Assembly (NCBI GenBank): GCA_964645045.1
Contig: CAZXYZ010000032.1
Location: 31,145-95,144, forward strand
Direction: 5' to 3'
From: Anammoximicrobium sp964645045
Lineage (GTDB): Bacteria; Planctomycetota; Planctomycetia; Pirellulales; Pirellulaceae
DNA length: 64,000 nt
The notes under the pieces were generated by a model. It was not told where the DNA came from, searched no databases, and was given only the letters and a program-made list of their open reading frames with translations. The translations under genes and the position numbers were made by a program. Positions 54,310 through 62,503 of the stretch are shown here, piece after piece (within the stretch, counting starts at the first letter, position 1; the number at the start of each line of letters is the position of its first letter).

Positions 54310-55695
54310 ATGAAGCGTTTTGGCCGCATCGCGTGCTTGTGGATCGCCGTTTCGGGCGTTGATGTAGGGGCGCATGCCGCCGAGGCAGTTCCGCCCGCAA
54401 ACGGCTTTCGGCTGGCCACGTTCAAGACCGACGTCACCATTCCGATCGGCCACCGCTGCATGGGCGTATTGCCGCGCAAAGCCGAACGGATTGTCGATCC
54501 GCTGTACGCCGTCGGCTTTGCGCTGCTGGGGCCGGAGCGGCCGATCGTCGTGGTTTGCGTCGACTGGTGCGAGATCCGCAACCGTTCCTACGACCAGTGG
54601 CGCGACGCGTTGGCCGAAGCGGCGGGCACGGTTCGCCAGCGGGTGCTCCTCAGCAGCATTCATCAGCACGATGCGCCGGTCGTGGACGGCGAGGCCGAGG
54701 AGCTGTTGGCATCCGTCGGTCTGGCCGGCGAGTTGTTCGACGTGCGATTCCACGAGGACGCCGTGCGGAGGACCGCGGCGGCGCTGCGCGACAGCTTGAA
54801 GGATGCTCGCCGCGTCACCCACTTGGGCTTCGGGCAAGCCCAAGTGGAACAGATCGCCAGCAACCGCCGCGTCGTGCATCCCGGGGGGCGAGTGGATTTC
54901 GACCGTTACAGTGCCAGCGGCGGCAACGAGTTTCATCGCAACGCGGACAATGGTTTGATCGATCCCTGGCTGAAGACGCTCAGCTTTTGGAACAACGACG
55001 AGCCGTCGGTCGCGTTGCACATCTACGCCACGCATCCGATGAGCTACTACGGCCAGGGAGGCGTGAGCGCGGATTTCGTCGGCATGGCTCGCGATCACCG
55101 GCAACGCGACGATTTTCGCGTGACCCAGATGTACGGCAGCGGCTGCAGCGGCGACATCACGGCGGGCAAATACAACGATGGCTCGCCGGCCGCCCGCCCG
55201 ATCCTGGCCGAGCGGCTGTACCAGGGCATGAAAGCCGCGTGGGACGCCACGCGCCGCGTCCCCCTGCAACGCGTCGACTTCCGCTGCACGACGTTCGATT
55301 TGGATTTCCACGAAGATCCGGCCTTCGCGGTAGCGGCCCTGGAAAAGACGTTGCACGACCGCGATGCCGCCGTTGCCGCCCGGATCCTAGCGGCCATGAG
55401 CCTCAGCAGCCGTCACCGCCAGGCGCGCGGCCAGGCGATCGACTTGCCGTGCGCCGACTTTGGACCCGCGCAGCTGATTGTCCTGCCCGGTGAATCCTTT
55501 GTGGGCTACCAACTGATGGCGCAACAGCTGCGTCCCGACTCGTTTGTGGCCACCCTGGGCTATGGCGAATGCTGGACCGGTTACATTCCGACCGACGCTG
55601 CCTTTGCCGACCGTTTCAATCACGACTGGCGATGGGTCGGCCCCGGCGCCGAACCGCGGATCCGGGCTGCCTTGGAACGTGTGCTCACGCCTTGA
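54310..55695 (+). CDS. Neutral/alkaline ceramidase-like exported protein
   Basis: A 461-aa protein with a leader (RIACLWIAVSGVDVGAHA). FKTDVTIPIGHRCMGVLPRK and SSIHQHDAP match the N-terminal domain of neutral/alkaline non-lysosomal ceramidases, a group widely present in planctomycetes that includes many non-ceramidase hydrolases. The histidines in SIHQHDAP and ATHPMSYYGQGG are candidate zinc ligands. It is probably cotranscribed with the GH50-like gene. Confidence 0.78.
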   Translation: MKRFGRIACLWIAVSGVDVGAHAAEAVPPANGFRLATFKTDVTIPIGHRCMGVLPRKAERIVDPLYAVGFALLGPERPIVVVCVDWCEIRNRSYDQWRDALAEAAGTVRQRVLLSSIHQHDAPVVDGEAEELLASVGLAGELFDVRFHEDAVRRTAAALRDSLKDARRVTHLGFGQAQVEQIASNRRVVHPGGRVDFDRYSASGGNEFHRNADNGLIDPWLKTLSFWNNDEPSVALHIYATHPMSYYGQGGVSADFVGMARDHRQRDDFRVTQMYGSGCSGDITAGKYNDGSPAARPILAERLYQGMKAAWDATRRVPLQRVDFRCTTFDLDFHEDPAFAVAALEKTLHDRDAAVAARILAAMSLSSRHRQARGQAIDLPCADFGPAQLIVLPGESFVGYQLMAQQLRPDSFVATLGYGECWTGYIPTDAAFADRFNHDWRWVGPGAEPRIRAALERVLTP

Positions 55696-55729
55696 GCGGT
55701 GTAACTCAAGGTCCGTCGGCGGTTGGGTG

Positions 55730-56464
55730 CTAGTGTTTCGCGAACAGCAGCCAGACGCCCTGGCCGACGTGTTCGTCGTCGGCGCAGATGGCGCCCTGGC
55801 CGAGGACCCGGAACGTTTGCAGTCCGGCCTGCGTGGCCCAGTCCTTCATTTGTTCCGGGCGGCGCAGTTCGACGAACCGTTTCCACTTGTCCGCTTCGTC
55901 GCCCTGCATCTTTTCCTTGCGCTCCTGGATCAGTTTGTCCACGGCCCATTTGGGATAGCCGCTGCCGGCGCCGCCGCCGATGTACGCCTTGCCGCCCGGC
56001 CGCAAGACCCGCTGGACCTCGCGCAGACCCTGGACCGGGTCGTTCCAGAAGAAGATCGAGCCCCGGCTGACGACCAGATCGACGGTACTGTCCGGGAACG
56101 GTAGCGACTCGGCAACACCGACCACCGCCGCCAGTCGGTTCTCCAACTTCTTTTCGCGTGCGACCTGAAGCCCCTTGATCATGTCGTCCATCTTCGGTTC
56201 CAGCATCACGACGGCGTTGCCGGTGGCCTCGATCAACGGGATCGCTACCTGCCCCTCGCCGGCGCCGAGATCGACCCAGAAGCCCGGCCGCGGCCGGCAC
56301 AGCTTGAGCATGTCCTGGACGACGTACGCGTGCCGTTCCGGCAGCGATTGCTCGCCCTGCAGCCCCCCCGGCGGCGCGGCCACGTCCGCAGCCCCGGCGA
56401 ACGGGCCGGCGAGTCCCAGCCACAAAACGATGGCGACGGCTGAGGCCAACAACGCGAGCTTCAT
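55730..56464 (-). CDS. SAM-dependent methyltransferase with N-terminal leader
   Basis: A 244-aa protein. Residues 1-26 look like a signal peptide or anchor (LLASAVAIVLWLGLAGPFAG then AADVAAPP). A class I methyltransferase core follows with VDLGAGEGQVAIPLIE near residue 65, MLEPKMDDMIKGL, LPFPDSTVDLVVSRGSIFFW and VLRPGGKAYIGGG. An exported SAM enzyme is unusual, since SAM is cytoplasmic; the leader may act as a membrane anchor. Confidence 0.78.
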   Translation of the reverse strand: MKLALLASAVAIVLWLGLAGPFAGAADVAAPPGGLQGEQSLPERHAYVVQDMLKLCRPRPGFWVDLGAGEGQVAIPLIEATGNAVVMLEPKMDDMIKGLQVAREKKLENRLAAVVGVAESLPFPDSTVDLVVSRGSIFFWNDPVQGLREVQRVLRPGGKAYIGGGAGSGYPKWAVDKLIQERKEKMQGDEADKWKRFVELRRPEQMKDWATQAGLQTFRVLGQGAICADDEHVGQGVWLLFAKH

Positions 56465-56588
56465 TGGGTAACCTTTCTAATTCGACTCTCTTGCTTCACC
56501 TCGGCGACCCCAGTCCAGTTCATCTGGGCGTCAAGCGACCGACGCGGGGCGTTGCCCGCGCGGTTGAACGGACCGAGCCCAAGCGCCC

Positions 56589-57542
56589 TCAGAACTTGAG
56601 CGTACTCGGCTGCTGATCGTCTCGCACGCCCAGCAACTGATAGACACCGACGTTTCCTTGAGCCGCCAGATTGCTGAAGTCGCCCGGATTACTCGCGTTT
56701 CCCGGACTCTGTCCGCCGCTTCGGGAATCGATACTGTCGTCGATGAAGTGTACCGAACCATCGACGAAACAGAACTGGGATCCGCCCGAATGATGGCTGC
56801 TGAACGCATGCATGTTGGACGGGTGGTTCAGCCGCTCGGCCACCGAGGAACTGACCGTGCTGCCGATCCCCAACCCGCCGGGGCCGCACCAGGACGGCCA
56901 CTTGCTCATATCTGCCTTATGCGGAGGCAGCACCGTCCGTTCACCCAGGGCGAACGTGTTGCTGGTGCCGTCCACCACATCCTGCATCCGCAGGCCGCTC
57001 TGAGCGAACAGGACGCCATTATTCTGCTTGGTCAGGTGCGTGGTGCCGGAGTAGTCGAAAAAGCCGCGGCAGCACGTATAGTTGGCCGTCGCCACCAGCT
57101 GTCCGCCGCCCTGAAACTCGCGCAGCGGCTGCATCGGCGACGACGGGCAGGTGAAGATGCTCAGCTTCATCTGCAGCATGGGCAGCAGCGCGGGATCCGT
57201 AATCACTTCGGCCAGCGTGTACTTGGTCGGACTCAGTTCCGCCTGCAACGGACTTTGCTCGAGGAACGGCATCAGAAAGACGCCCCACGCTCACCCGCCC
57301 GAGACGGTCCCAGCATTGTTGATGGCCATGAACCCCGGCGGAAAGCGTCCCAAGCTGTCGTGATAGTTTTGCATCGCCAAGCCAAGCTGACGCAGGTTGT
57401 TCGAACATTGCGACCGCCGCGCGGCTTCGCGCGCCGCCTGGATGGCAGGCAACAAGAGGGCCACCAGAATCCCGATGATGGCAATGACGACGAGCAATTC
57501 AACGAGCGTAAACGCGGCAGCGGCGGCTTTTCGGCGAGGCAT
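56589..57542 (-). pseudogene. DUF1559 pseudopilin-like gene interrupted by an in-frame TGA
   Basis: An ATG at 57542 (GGAGTTGTG upstream) opens a DUF1559 gene with prepilin leader AAFTLVELLVVIAIIGILVA. After 83 codons a TGA (57291-57293) stops the frame at NNAGTVSGG; the same frame then continues AWGVFLMPFLEQSPLQAEL and on to the normal C terminus (FVDGSVHFIDDSID). The sequence across the stop fits the family (usual ...W.WGxFLLPFIEQ), so one base change explains it. Full length would be about 317 aa. Recoding or a sequencing error are alternatives. Confidence 0.75.
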
Positions 57543-57923
57543 CACAACTCCAGGCGGGAAGCGGGGGTCTGGCAGGCGAAACGCAGTCTCCAAACCTAAT
57601 ACCGTCTGCCAGTCGCTTCCGTGGACTGGATTTAGGAAGATTTCGACAAATTCCAGTCTCGCATCCGCGAGATCACCTCCCTCCTCAGCCAACGTTGACC
57701 GCCGCCCCGCGCAGTTCGGAGTCCCCTGAGTGGTCAGCGCGCACAAGGCGGGACTGCCCCACCCGCGCGGAACGAATCGGGGAACACTAATCTCCGCTGA
57801 CTAACACTAATGGGTCGAGATTAGTGTAAATTAGTGCTAATTAGCGTTCCAGTTGTTCCGGAGTTCCCTCCCGTCCAACGCACCGTCTCGTCGCGCGATG
57901 GGCGAGTCATCGTTCTTTTCGAC
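57543..57923. other. Intergenic with attag-rich direct repeats
   Basis: No gene is supported. Near 57788-57845 the trinucleotide-like phrase cactaat / attagtg / attag recurs five times and forms small palindromes (for example actaatgggtcgagattagt). Confidence 0.5.
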
Positions 57924-58049
57924 TCCGGAAATTCGATCGCAGGTCAGCGTACACACGACTTGAAAATCGTCGATCCTCGGGAGCAACAGTCCGGCGGTCT
58001 TGACAAGCCAATCCGCTCGGCGACCGCTACTGCACTGCGGGCAGTGGCG
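57924..58049 (-). mobile_element. Fragment of an IS91-like (zinc-binding) transposase
   Basis: A 42-residue stretch RHCPQCSSGRRADWLVKTAG / LLLPRIDDFQVVCTLTCDRI matches the zinc-binding N-terminal region of IS91-family transposases (pattern RHCPxCQ...RxxWLxxxxxxLLPVxYxHVVFTLP). Flanking sequence in the same frame does not match, and no ends are seen, so this is a dead fragment. Confidence 0.5.
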
Positions 58050-58290
58050 GTCGAGATCCTCGCCGCTCGCCGGCGAGAGTTTCAGGATCGCTGGCAAGCA
58101 GCGAGGATTCCCCAACAGCAGGCGTCCGGGCTGATCGAGCCGGATTCAGTTGTCGTTTCGGGCTACGCGGCGAGACACTCGCGCGATACCTGACGCGCAA
58201 ATTTTGAAGTTGCGCTGTTCGATAGTCGCGAAGCGACGGTAGCACGTAGCCTTGGGCGTCAGCCCAAGGATAGCAAGAAAGGGGACCCGT

Positions 58291-58352
58291 TAGCCGCGAA
58301 GCGCCGACAGCCATCGTTGCCGTATCGACCTGCTGGCGCCGCTTCGCGGCTA
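58291..58352. repeat. Inverted repeat, 'tagccgcgaagcg' family
   Basis: Arms tagccgcgaagcg (58291-58303) and its exact complement (58340-58352) enclose 36 nt. Another palindrome, ccttgggcgtcagcccaagg, lies at about 58249-58268. REP-like elements near RAYT fragments. Confidence 0.75.
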
Positions 58353-58437
58353 CGGCATTCATTCCTTTCCCGATCCCTGGTTCGGCCATGCCCGCCGAAT
58401 TGCCGATCACCGAACGCCGGTCGAGGCAAGGTTGCCA

Positions 58438-58656
58438 TTAGGCGTACATCAGCCTTCCACGGGGTTCTGGGATAGGACGACCCAGCTCGCGCGCCGTCTC
58501 GATCCACTCTCGGATGACGACCTCCGCATTGGCCAATGCATCCTGGTAGGTTGCGCCATCTGCCGCGCAGCCCGGCAGTTCAGGCACTTCGGCGACGAAG
58601 GCTTGGTCTTCCTTGCTCCAGTACAAGACGATTTCGTATCGAACGCTATCCGGCAT
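58438..58656 (-). CDS. hicB: HicB-family antitoxin, displaced second copy
   Basis: A 72-aa open frame (MPDSVRYEIVLYWSKEDQAF to GRLMYA) about 96% identical in DNA to the hicB at 59226. It keeps the single HicB fold but sits next to no hicA, and upstream of its ATG the DNA changes abruptly to RAYT-fragment sequence, so the ribosome site of the original is lost. It may not be translated. Confidence 0.65.
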   Translation of the reverse strand: MPDSVRYEIVLYWSKEDQAFVAEVPELPGCAADGATYQDALANAEVVIREWIETARELGRPIPEPRGRLMYA

Positions 58657-58955
58657 GCGTTGCGGGCGGACTTGGTGCCCCGAGCCGAAGACTGGCCTTG
58701 GTCGAGTTGGCCCATGTCGCCTGAGTCGTCTCACGAAGGACTGGTCCATCCGGGCCCGGTCGCCAAGGGCCGGCAGGGGCTACAACACGTCAATCGTGCG
58801 GAAACGGAAGGCGAGCTGCGGCGTCTGCGCCAAAGCGTTCATCGAGGAACGCCTGTTGGATCCGACGGGTGGACGCCTCCACCGCCGCCCCGCTGGGCCT
58901 CGAGTCCTCGCTTCGGCCCCGCGGTCGGCCCCGAAAAAAGTAGAATGTCCTTTCC
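58654..58955 (+). pseudogene. RAYT (REP-associated tyrosine transposase) C-terminal fragment, copy 1
   Basis: In one frame: HALRADLVPRAEDWPWSSW, then LVHPGPVAKGRQ, and HVNRAETEGELRRLRQSVHR / GTPVGSDGW. These correspond to the C-terminal third of RAYT/IS200-like proteins (RNPLRAGLVxRAExWxWSS ... HVNxPxTExELxALRxSVxRGxPFGxExW). The HUH and tyrosine catalytic half is missing. Nearly the same DNA recurs at 59957-60255. Confidence 0.7.
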
Positions 58956-58976
58956 GGCCCGGGCGGCTGGTGTAGC

Positions 58977-59177
58977 TCAAGCAATCCGCTTGCGAGCGAT
59001 CAGCGCTCGGACCTCGGGAGCCAGTTCGGTGGGCACCGCCATCAAGGTGGTTCCCTCGGCCTCGCGGGCGGCCTCAATCTCCGCGAATTGCTCGTCTTCG
59101 GTTTGGCTCTCGTAGTGCGCAAGTACTTCCCGCACGCGCTCTTCGTCCCAGCCCGGTGGAAACTTCTGGGTGGTCAT
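58977..59177 (-). CDS. Small antitoxin-like protein, 66 aa
   Basis: MTTQKFPPGWDEERVREVLA / HYESQTEDEQFAEIEAAREA matches a family of short acidic proteins (KFPPGWDExRVxxVLxHYExQTExE) encoded in bacterial toxin-antitoxin-rich regions, usually followed by a toxin. No toxin follows here; a RAYT fragment does. CGGAGAAAG precedes the ATG. Confidence 0.7.
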   Translation of the reverse strand: MTTQKFPPGWDEERVREVLAHYESQTEDEQFAEIEAAREAEGTTLMAVPTELAPEVRALIARKRIA

Positions 59178-59225
59178 CGCGGCTTTCTCCGTTGTCGGCG
59201 GCGGTAGGCGGTTTTTGCCTTGCCA

Positions 59226-59456
59226 TTAGGCGTACATCAGCCTTCCACGGGGTTCTGGGATGGAACGCCCCAGCTCGCGCGCCGTCTCGATCCACTCTCG
59301 GATGACAACCTCCGCATTGGCCAATGCATCCTGGTATGTTGCGCCATCTGCCGCGCAGCCCGGCAGTTCAGGCACTTCGGCAATGAAGGCTTGGTCTTCC
59401 TTGCTCCAGTACAAGACGATTTCGTATTGAACGCTATCCGGCATCTGATCCCTCAT
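59226..59456 (-). CDS. hicB: HicB-family antitoxin
   Basis: A 76-aa HicB: YEIVLYWSKEDQAFIAEVPE / LPGCAADGATYQDALANAEV is the partial RNase-H-like HicB fold; no DNA-binding tail is present. Two ATGs (59456 and 59444) each have GGAGG/GAGG upstream. It overlaps the end of hicA, forming the standard hicA-hicB order on the minus strand. Confidence 0.85.
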   Translation of the reverse strand: MRDQMPDSVQYEIVLYWSKEDQAFIAEVPELPGCAADGATYQDALANAEVVIREWIETARELGRSIPEPRGRLMYA

Positions 59457-59760
59457 TGTTCCTCCCGTCCGCCGTGTCTTCGTCCGCGATCTCGCTAGCA
59501 GGTTCCATCGAATCGCCAGCCAGACGGTAGGAAAGGACCACACCGCGGACTTGCTTGACTTGGTAGGGTTTCGCTTGGCCTCCGCGAGGTTGCAGGTTCA
59601 GGATTTCCGCCACATCGTTGCGGGTGAAGATGTGGTGGCTGCCTCGGACACGCTCGTCGAAGCCGAGATGCCGTAACAACGCACACAGATCGGCAAATCC
59701 AACGTTCGCGTCCGCCGTTCCTCGCAGCACTCGGCCGAGCGTCTTTTCGATTCTACCCAC
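59434..59760 (-). CDS. hicA: HicA-family mRNA interferase toxin
   Basis: A 108-aa product from a GTG (GRIEKTLGRVLRGT). LCALLRHLGFDERVRGSHHI carries the catalytic histidine in GSHHIF, and LNLQPRGGQAKPYQVKQVRG the conserved basic region of this HicA subgroup. HicA cleaves mRNA without ribosomes and is blocked by HicB. A C-terminal acidic tail of about 28 residues (ending EGSDAG) is longer than usual. Confidence 0.82.
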   Translation of the reverse strand: MGRIEKTLGRVLRGTADANVGFADLCALLRHLGFDERVRGSHHIFTRNDVAEILNLQPRGGQAKPYQVKQVRGVVLSYRLAGDSMEPASEIADEDTADGRNNEGSDAG

Positions 59761-59916
59761 GCGAGCACCCCCTGCTGCAGCTCCATGCCTTCCAACCATC
59801 TACGATACCGGTCGAGGCTCACGCGTGTCAACGGGCGCCGGTCCCAATTCGGCGGCGACGCTCAAGGATTCCGCGCAGCCTCTTTCTTGGGCCGTCCCCT
59901 TAAGAGAAAATCCGAT

Positions 59917-60260
59917 CGAGCAGGACGAGCATTACCTGTGTTACGGTACGTGGAACGTCATGCGTTGCGGGCGGACTTGGTGCTCCGAGCCGAAAACTGG
60001 CCTTGGTCGAGTTCGTCCATGTGGCCTGAGTCGTCTCCCGAAGGACTGGTCCATCCGGGCCCGGTCGCCAAGGGCCGGCAGTGGCGATAACACGTGAACC
60101 GTGGGGATACGGAAGGCGAGCTACGGCGTCTGCGCCACAGCGTTCATCGAGGAACGCCTGTTGGATCCGACGGGTGGGCCACCTCCACCGCCGCCGCGCT
60201 GGGCCTCGAGTCCCCGCTTCGGCCCCGCGGTCGTCTTCGAAAAAAGGGAGAATGTCCCCT
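59917..60260 (+). pseudogene. RAYT C-terminal fragment, copy 2 (frameshifted)
   Basis: The pieces EQDEHYL, RYVERHALRADLVLRAENWP, LVHPGPVAKGRQ, HVNRGDTEGELRRLRHSVHR / GTPVGSDGW and LGLESPLRPRGRLRKKG occur in order across two or three frames. Together they are the C-terminal half of a REP-associated tyrosine transposase. Frameshifts lie near 59938 and 60090. The final LGLESPLRPRGRxRK is the usual C terminus. Confidence 0.75.
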
Positions 60261-60441
60261 TTTCCGGCCGCAGTCGTCAGGCACCGGTTCGGCAGCGGTG
60301 GGCAAAAAGATGGAGGGCAGAAAAATGGGGACCAGCTCAGAGAGCGGAGGGAGCCATCCCATTTTTTGTCGTCCCGGGGTTTTGTCTTTTCCGTTCCGGG
60401 TTCTGGAGTTCCGGACTTTTCAGCGGCCCCGGATGTCTGGC

Positions 60442-60533
60442 GACGAACGACGGGGATGACCGAGCGGCGACAGGATGACCCGACCATCCTGCTGAGCGCG
60501 AACGCCGCTTCGGTCCATCCCATTGTTAGGGGC
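60442..60533 (-). other. attC site A
   Basis: Left box gacgaac (60442-60448), right box gttaggggc (60525-60533). Stem: ggggatgaccgagcggcg pairs with cgccgcttcggtccatccc leaving two extra bases on the right arm; 33-nt loop. The right box supplies the TAA stop of the ORF at 60526. Confidence 0.85.
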
Positions 60534-61143
60534 CTTTAATCTTTTCGCGCTGACCGGTCGGCTGGCGCCCGAGGACGAGTAACGATATGTCGTCCTCGCG
60601 AAGCACGACCAATTCCCGCGAGGTAATGTCGCAGAGCAGGATAATCCCATCACGGCGTGTAACAAGACGCAAGTTGCGATCGTCGAGCGATGTGTTCGAT
60701 TTGGTTTTAAGTACCTTGACGTCGGGCAGCCGGGAATCGTGCCACATCGACTTGGCAACCGGGAGATACTGTGCGGAGACATGCAAAGCCGAAAGGGCAG
60801 CGAGGATCAGAACTGCCCTGTAGAACAACTGATGCTTTCTGAAACCGGCGCTGAATTGATCGCGAAGCCGGGACGAGATTCTCAGCGGAAGACGCTCCCA
60901 GATTGCCGTTGCGCCAGCGTAGATGCCCGCGGCACACAGCAAAACGACAAGCAACACACCGGCTCCAAGGAGAATAGTCTGCTCGACGTTCGGGTGCGCC
61001 AAGAAGGATCGTGGAATCCCAATCGAGTTGGCATCCCGGTTCTCAACAGCGTAGCCCACGGCGTATGCAATCGCAGCTGCTGCCGTAACGCATAGAGCCG
61101 AGTCTATGATTCGGGTGGAAAGCGGCGGACGTTGGTCGCTCAT
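60526..61143 (-). CDS. Cassette 6 ORF: three-helix membrane protein, unknown
   Basis: A 205-aa protein starting four bases after AGGAGG and 35 nt from site B. Membrane segments at about 12-34 (ALCVTAAAAIAYAVGYAV), 56-82 and 106-126, then a soluble C terminus (about 145-200) with RLVTRRDGIILLCDITSRE. No family recognised. The stop codon is contributed by attC site A. Confidence 0.78.
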   Translation of the reverse strand: MSDQRPPLSTRIIDSALCVTAAAAIAYAVGYAVENRDANSIGIPRSFLAHPNVEQTILLGAGVLLVVLLCAAGIYAGATAIWERLPLRISSRLRDQFSAGFRKHQLFYRAVLILAALSALHVSAQYLPVAKSMWHDSRLPDVKVLKTKSNTSLDDRNLRLVTRRDGIILLCDITSRELVVLREDDISLLVLGRQPTGQREKIKGP

Positions 61144-61177
61144 GTGTCCTCCTACGCGCGACGGGCGCTTGGGAAGG

Positions 61178-61270
61178 GCCCCTAACGGAACGGATCACGC
61201 GGGCGGCGAGCGTGACCTTACTTCAAAATCAGACGCGACCGCCGCCTCGCGTGCATCCGATGGTTCGGAC
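61178..61270 (-). other. attC site B
   Basis: Left box gcccctaac (61178-61186), right box gttcggac (61263-61270). Arms ggatcacgcgggcggc and gccgcctcgcgtgcatcc pair with extra c and t on the right arm; loop about 32 nt. The left box is complementary to site A's right box. Confidence 0.88.
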
Positions 61271-61284
61271 GATCTCCCATGACA

Positions 61285-61623
61285 TCACCGCCGCTCCGGA
61301 AAGTATCCCGGCATCCTGTCTCGAATCGACAGTCCTGGGTCAACTACGCTTGGTCCATCGGCACGACCCCAATTCGCAATCCGATCCTGGAGCACCTTGC
61401 ACTCCTGGGTTGCATTTTGGTGTTTTATGGTTACGTCCTGAAGTTGCGACTGAAGCTCTTTGTTCTCGGCTTCAAGATGCGCGATGCGAGCCGTCGCAAT
61501 CGCGAGTTGACGGGAAAGATCAGTGATCTGATCGCGAAGACCGACCAAGTTGTCGCGGAGAATCGCCGCAGAGCCGTGCTCGTTGATCAACTTCTCGATG
61601 AGCGTCAAGGGATTCAGTGTCAT
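61285..61623 (-). CDS. Cassette 5 ORF: coiled-coil protein, unknown
   Basis: A 112-aa protein from an ATG with AAGGA seven bases upstream, 23 nt past site C. LIEKLINEHGSAAILRDNLV / GLRDQITDLSRQLAIATARI begins a long coiled coil (about 8-75); similar coiled-coil proteins are common on phages and in integron cassettes. The C terminus (IANWGRADGP and on) shows no known domain and may be altered by the cassette junction. Confidence 0.7.
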   Translation of the reverse strand: MTLNPLTLIEKLINEHGSAAILRDNLVGLRDQITDLSRQLAIATARIAHLEAENKELQSQLQDVTIKHQNATQECKVLQDRIANWGRADGPSVVDPGLSIRDRMPGYFPERR

Positions 61624-61645
61624 AATGGAGTCCTTGCGATAGGCT

Positions 61646-61704
61646 GTCCGAACGACCCGGATCACGCGGGCGTACTCGCCTCGCGTGCATCCGCTGGTTC
61701 GGAC
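61646..61704 (-). other. attC site C (short loop)
   Basis: Boxes gtccgaac (61646-61653) and gttcggac (61697-61704). Arms ggatcacgcgggcg and cgcctcgcgtgcatcc with the same two extra bases; loop only about 4 nt. The left box complements site B's right box. Confidence 0.88.
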
Positions 61705-61797
61705 GTTTGCCGCGAGGGTTGATTCATGTTGTCTTGGATTGATGAACAAGTCACAGGAACCGTTGACGTGCAGGCGTTGTCCGATTGTCGTGGGCGT

Positions 61798-62172
61798 TTA
61801 TTTTGGGAGCCGAGCGGCACCCCACCGGACGCCATCAACGGAGACAATCAAGAATCTGTAAGCATCGGAAGGAATCGCAGTGCCGAGAAATTCCCTGGCG
61901 CTTGCGGTGAGATCGGAAAAGCAAGCAACGGCGTCATCGTGTGAGACGTAGAAGAACAAACATGGACTTGCATTTTTGGATTGGCAATCGGCGATGCGTT
62001 GGTCAACGTCTTCAGTGCCGACTCTGGCGATTGCAATCTGCCGCGCGGTCGGACTCCGAAGATCAAGGCCCACAATTAACGGGCGGTCCACTGCATCGCC
62101 AACGGCAGCGACAAATGCAGTTTCCATGTGTTCACGGTTGAATTTCAGGAATTCGTCACGGGAGTCAGTCAT
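61798..62172 (-). CDS. Cassette 4 ORF: unknown soluble protein
   Basis: A 124-aa product: MTDSRDEFLKFNREHMETAF and, in the middle, PLIVGLDLRSPTARQIAIAR. It starts 24 nt past site D without a clear ribosome site. No domain recognised; composition is that of a normal soluble protein. Confidence 0.55.
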   Translation of the reverse strand: MTDSRDEFLKFNREHMETAFVAAVGDAVDRPLIVGLDLRSPTARQIAIARVGTEDVDQRIADCQSKNASPCLFFYVSHDDAVACFSDLTASAREFLGTAIPSDAYRFLIVSVDGVRWGAARLPK

Positions 62173-62195
62173 GTCGTTAGTCGCGTCAGATTTGA

Positions 62196-62253
62196 GTCCG
62201 AACGCACGGGTAACCGGGGCGTACTCGCCTCCGGTTCACCCGTTGGTTATCCG
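62196..62253 (-). other. attC site D (short loop)
   Basis: Boxes gtccgaac (62196-62203) and gttatccg (62246-62253). Arms gggtaaccggggcg and cgcctccggttcaccc with two extra bases; loop about 4 nt. Left box complements site C's right box; right box complements site E's left box. Confidence 0.87.
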
Positions 62254-62277
62254 TTTTTTTCATTTTTGGAGGTCATC

Positions 62278-62475
62278 GTGAAATCAGCAAAAACAAACGT
62301 GTATCGAGACGGGTCCGTGTGGTGCCACGCGACATGGATAGATGGAGAGTTTGACTGCTCAGATCCGCTCGGGATCGTTGACGACGCAACAGAATCCGAA
62401 GCGATCGAGGCCGCAAAAGCAATGCTGGCCGGACGCGTCGATGCGCATGAAATCAATCGAGTCGAGGACGTGTGA
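62278..62475 (+). CDS. Cassette 3 ORF: small protein in inverted orientation
   Basis: A 65-aa protein from a GTG five bases after GGAGG, 25 nt from site D. MKSAKTNVYRDGSVWCHATW / IDGEFDCSDPLGIVDDATES, with a C-terminal helix (AIEAAKAMLAGRV). It is on the plus strand, opposite to all other cassette ORFs. Family unknown. Confidence 0.65.
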   Translation: MKSAKTNVYRDGSVWCHATWIDGEFDCSDPLGIVDDATESEAIEAAKAMLAGRVDAHEINRVEDV

Positions 62476-62503
62476 CGACGGTCACCGTGCCGTGTTCCGT
62501 GTC

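Noticed and set aside
57834..58193. Plus-strand frame of about 119 codons
   Set aside because: Antisense to the IS91-like fragment, no ribosome site and no recognisable domain.
60081..60539. Plus-strand frames running from the RAYT fragment into site A
   Set aside because: Explained as frameshifted RAYT remnant followed by spacer; no conserved protein.
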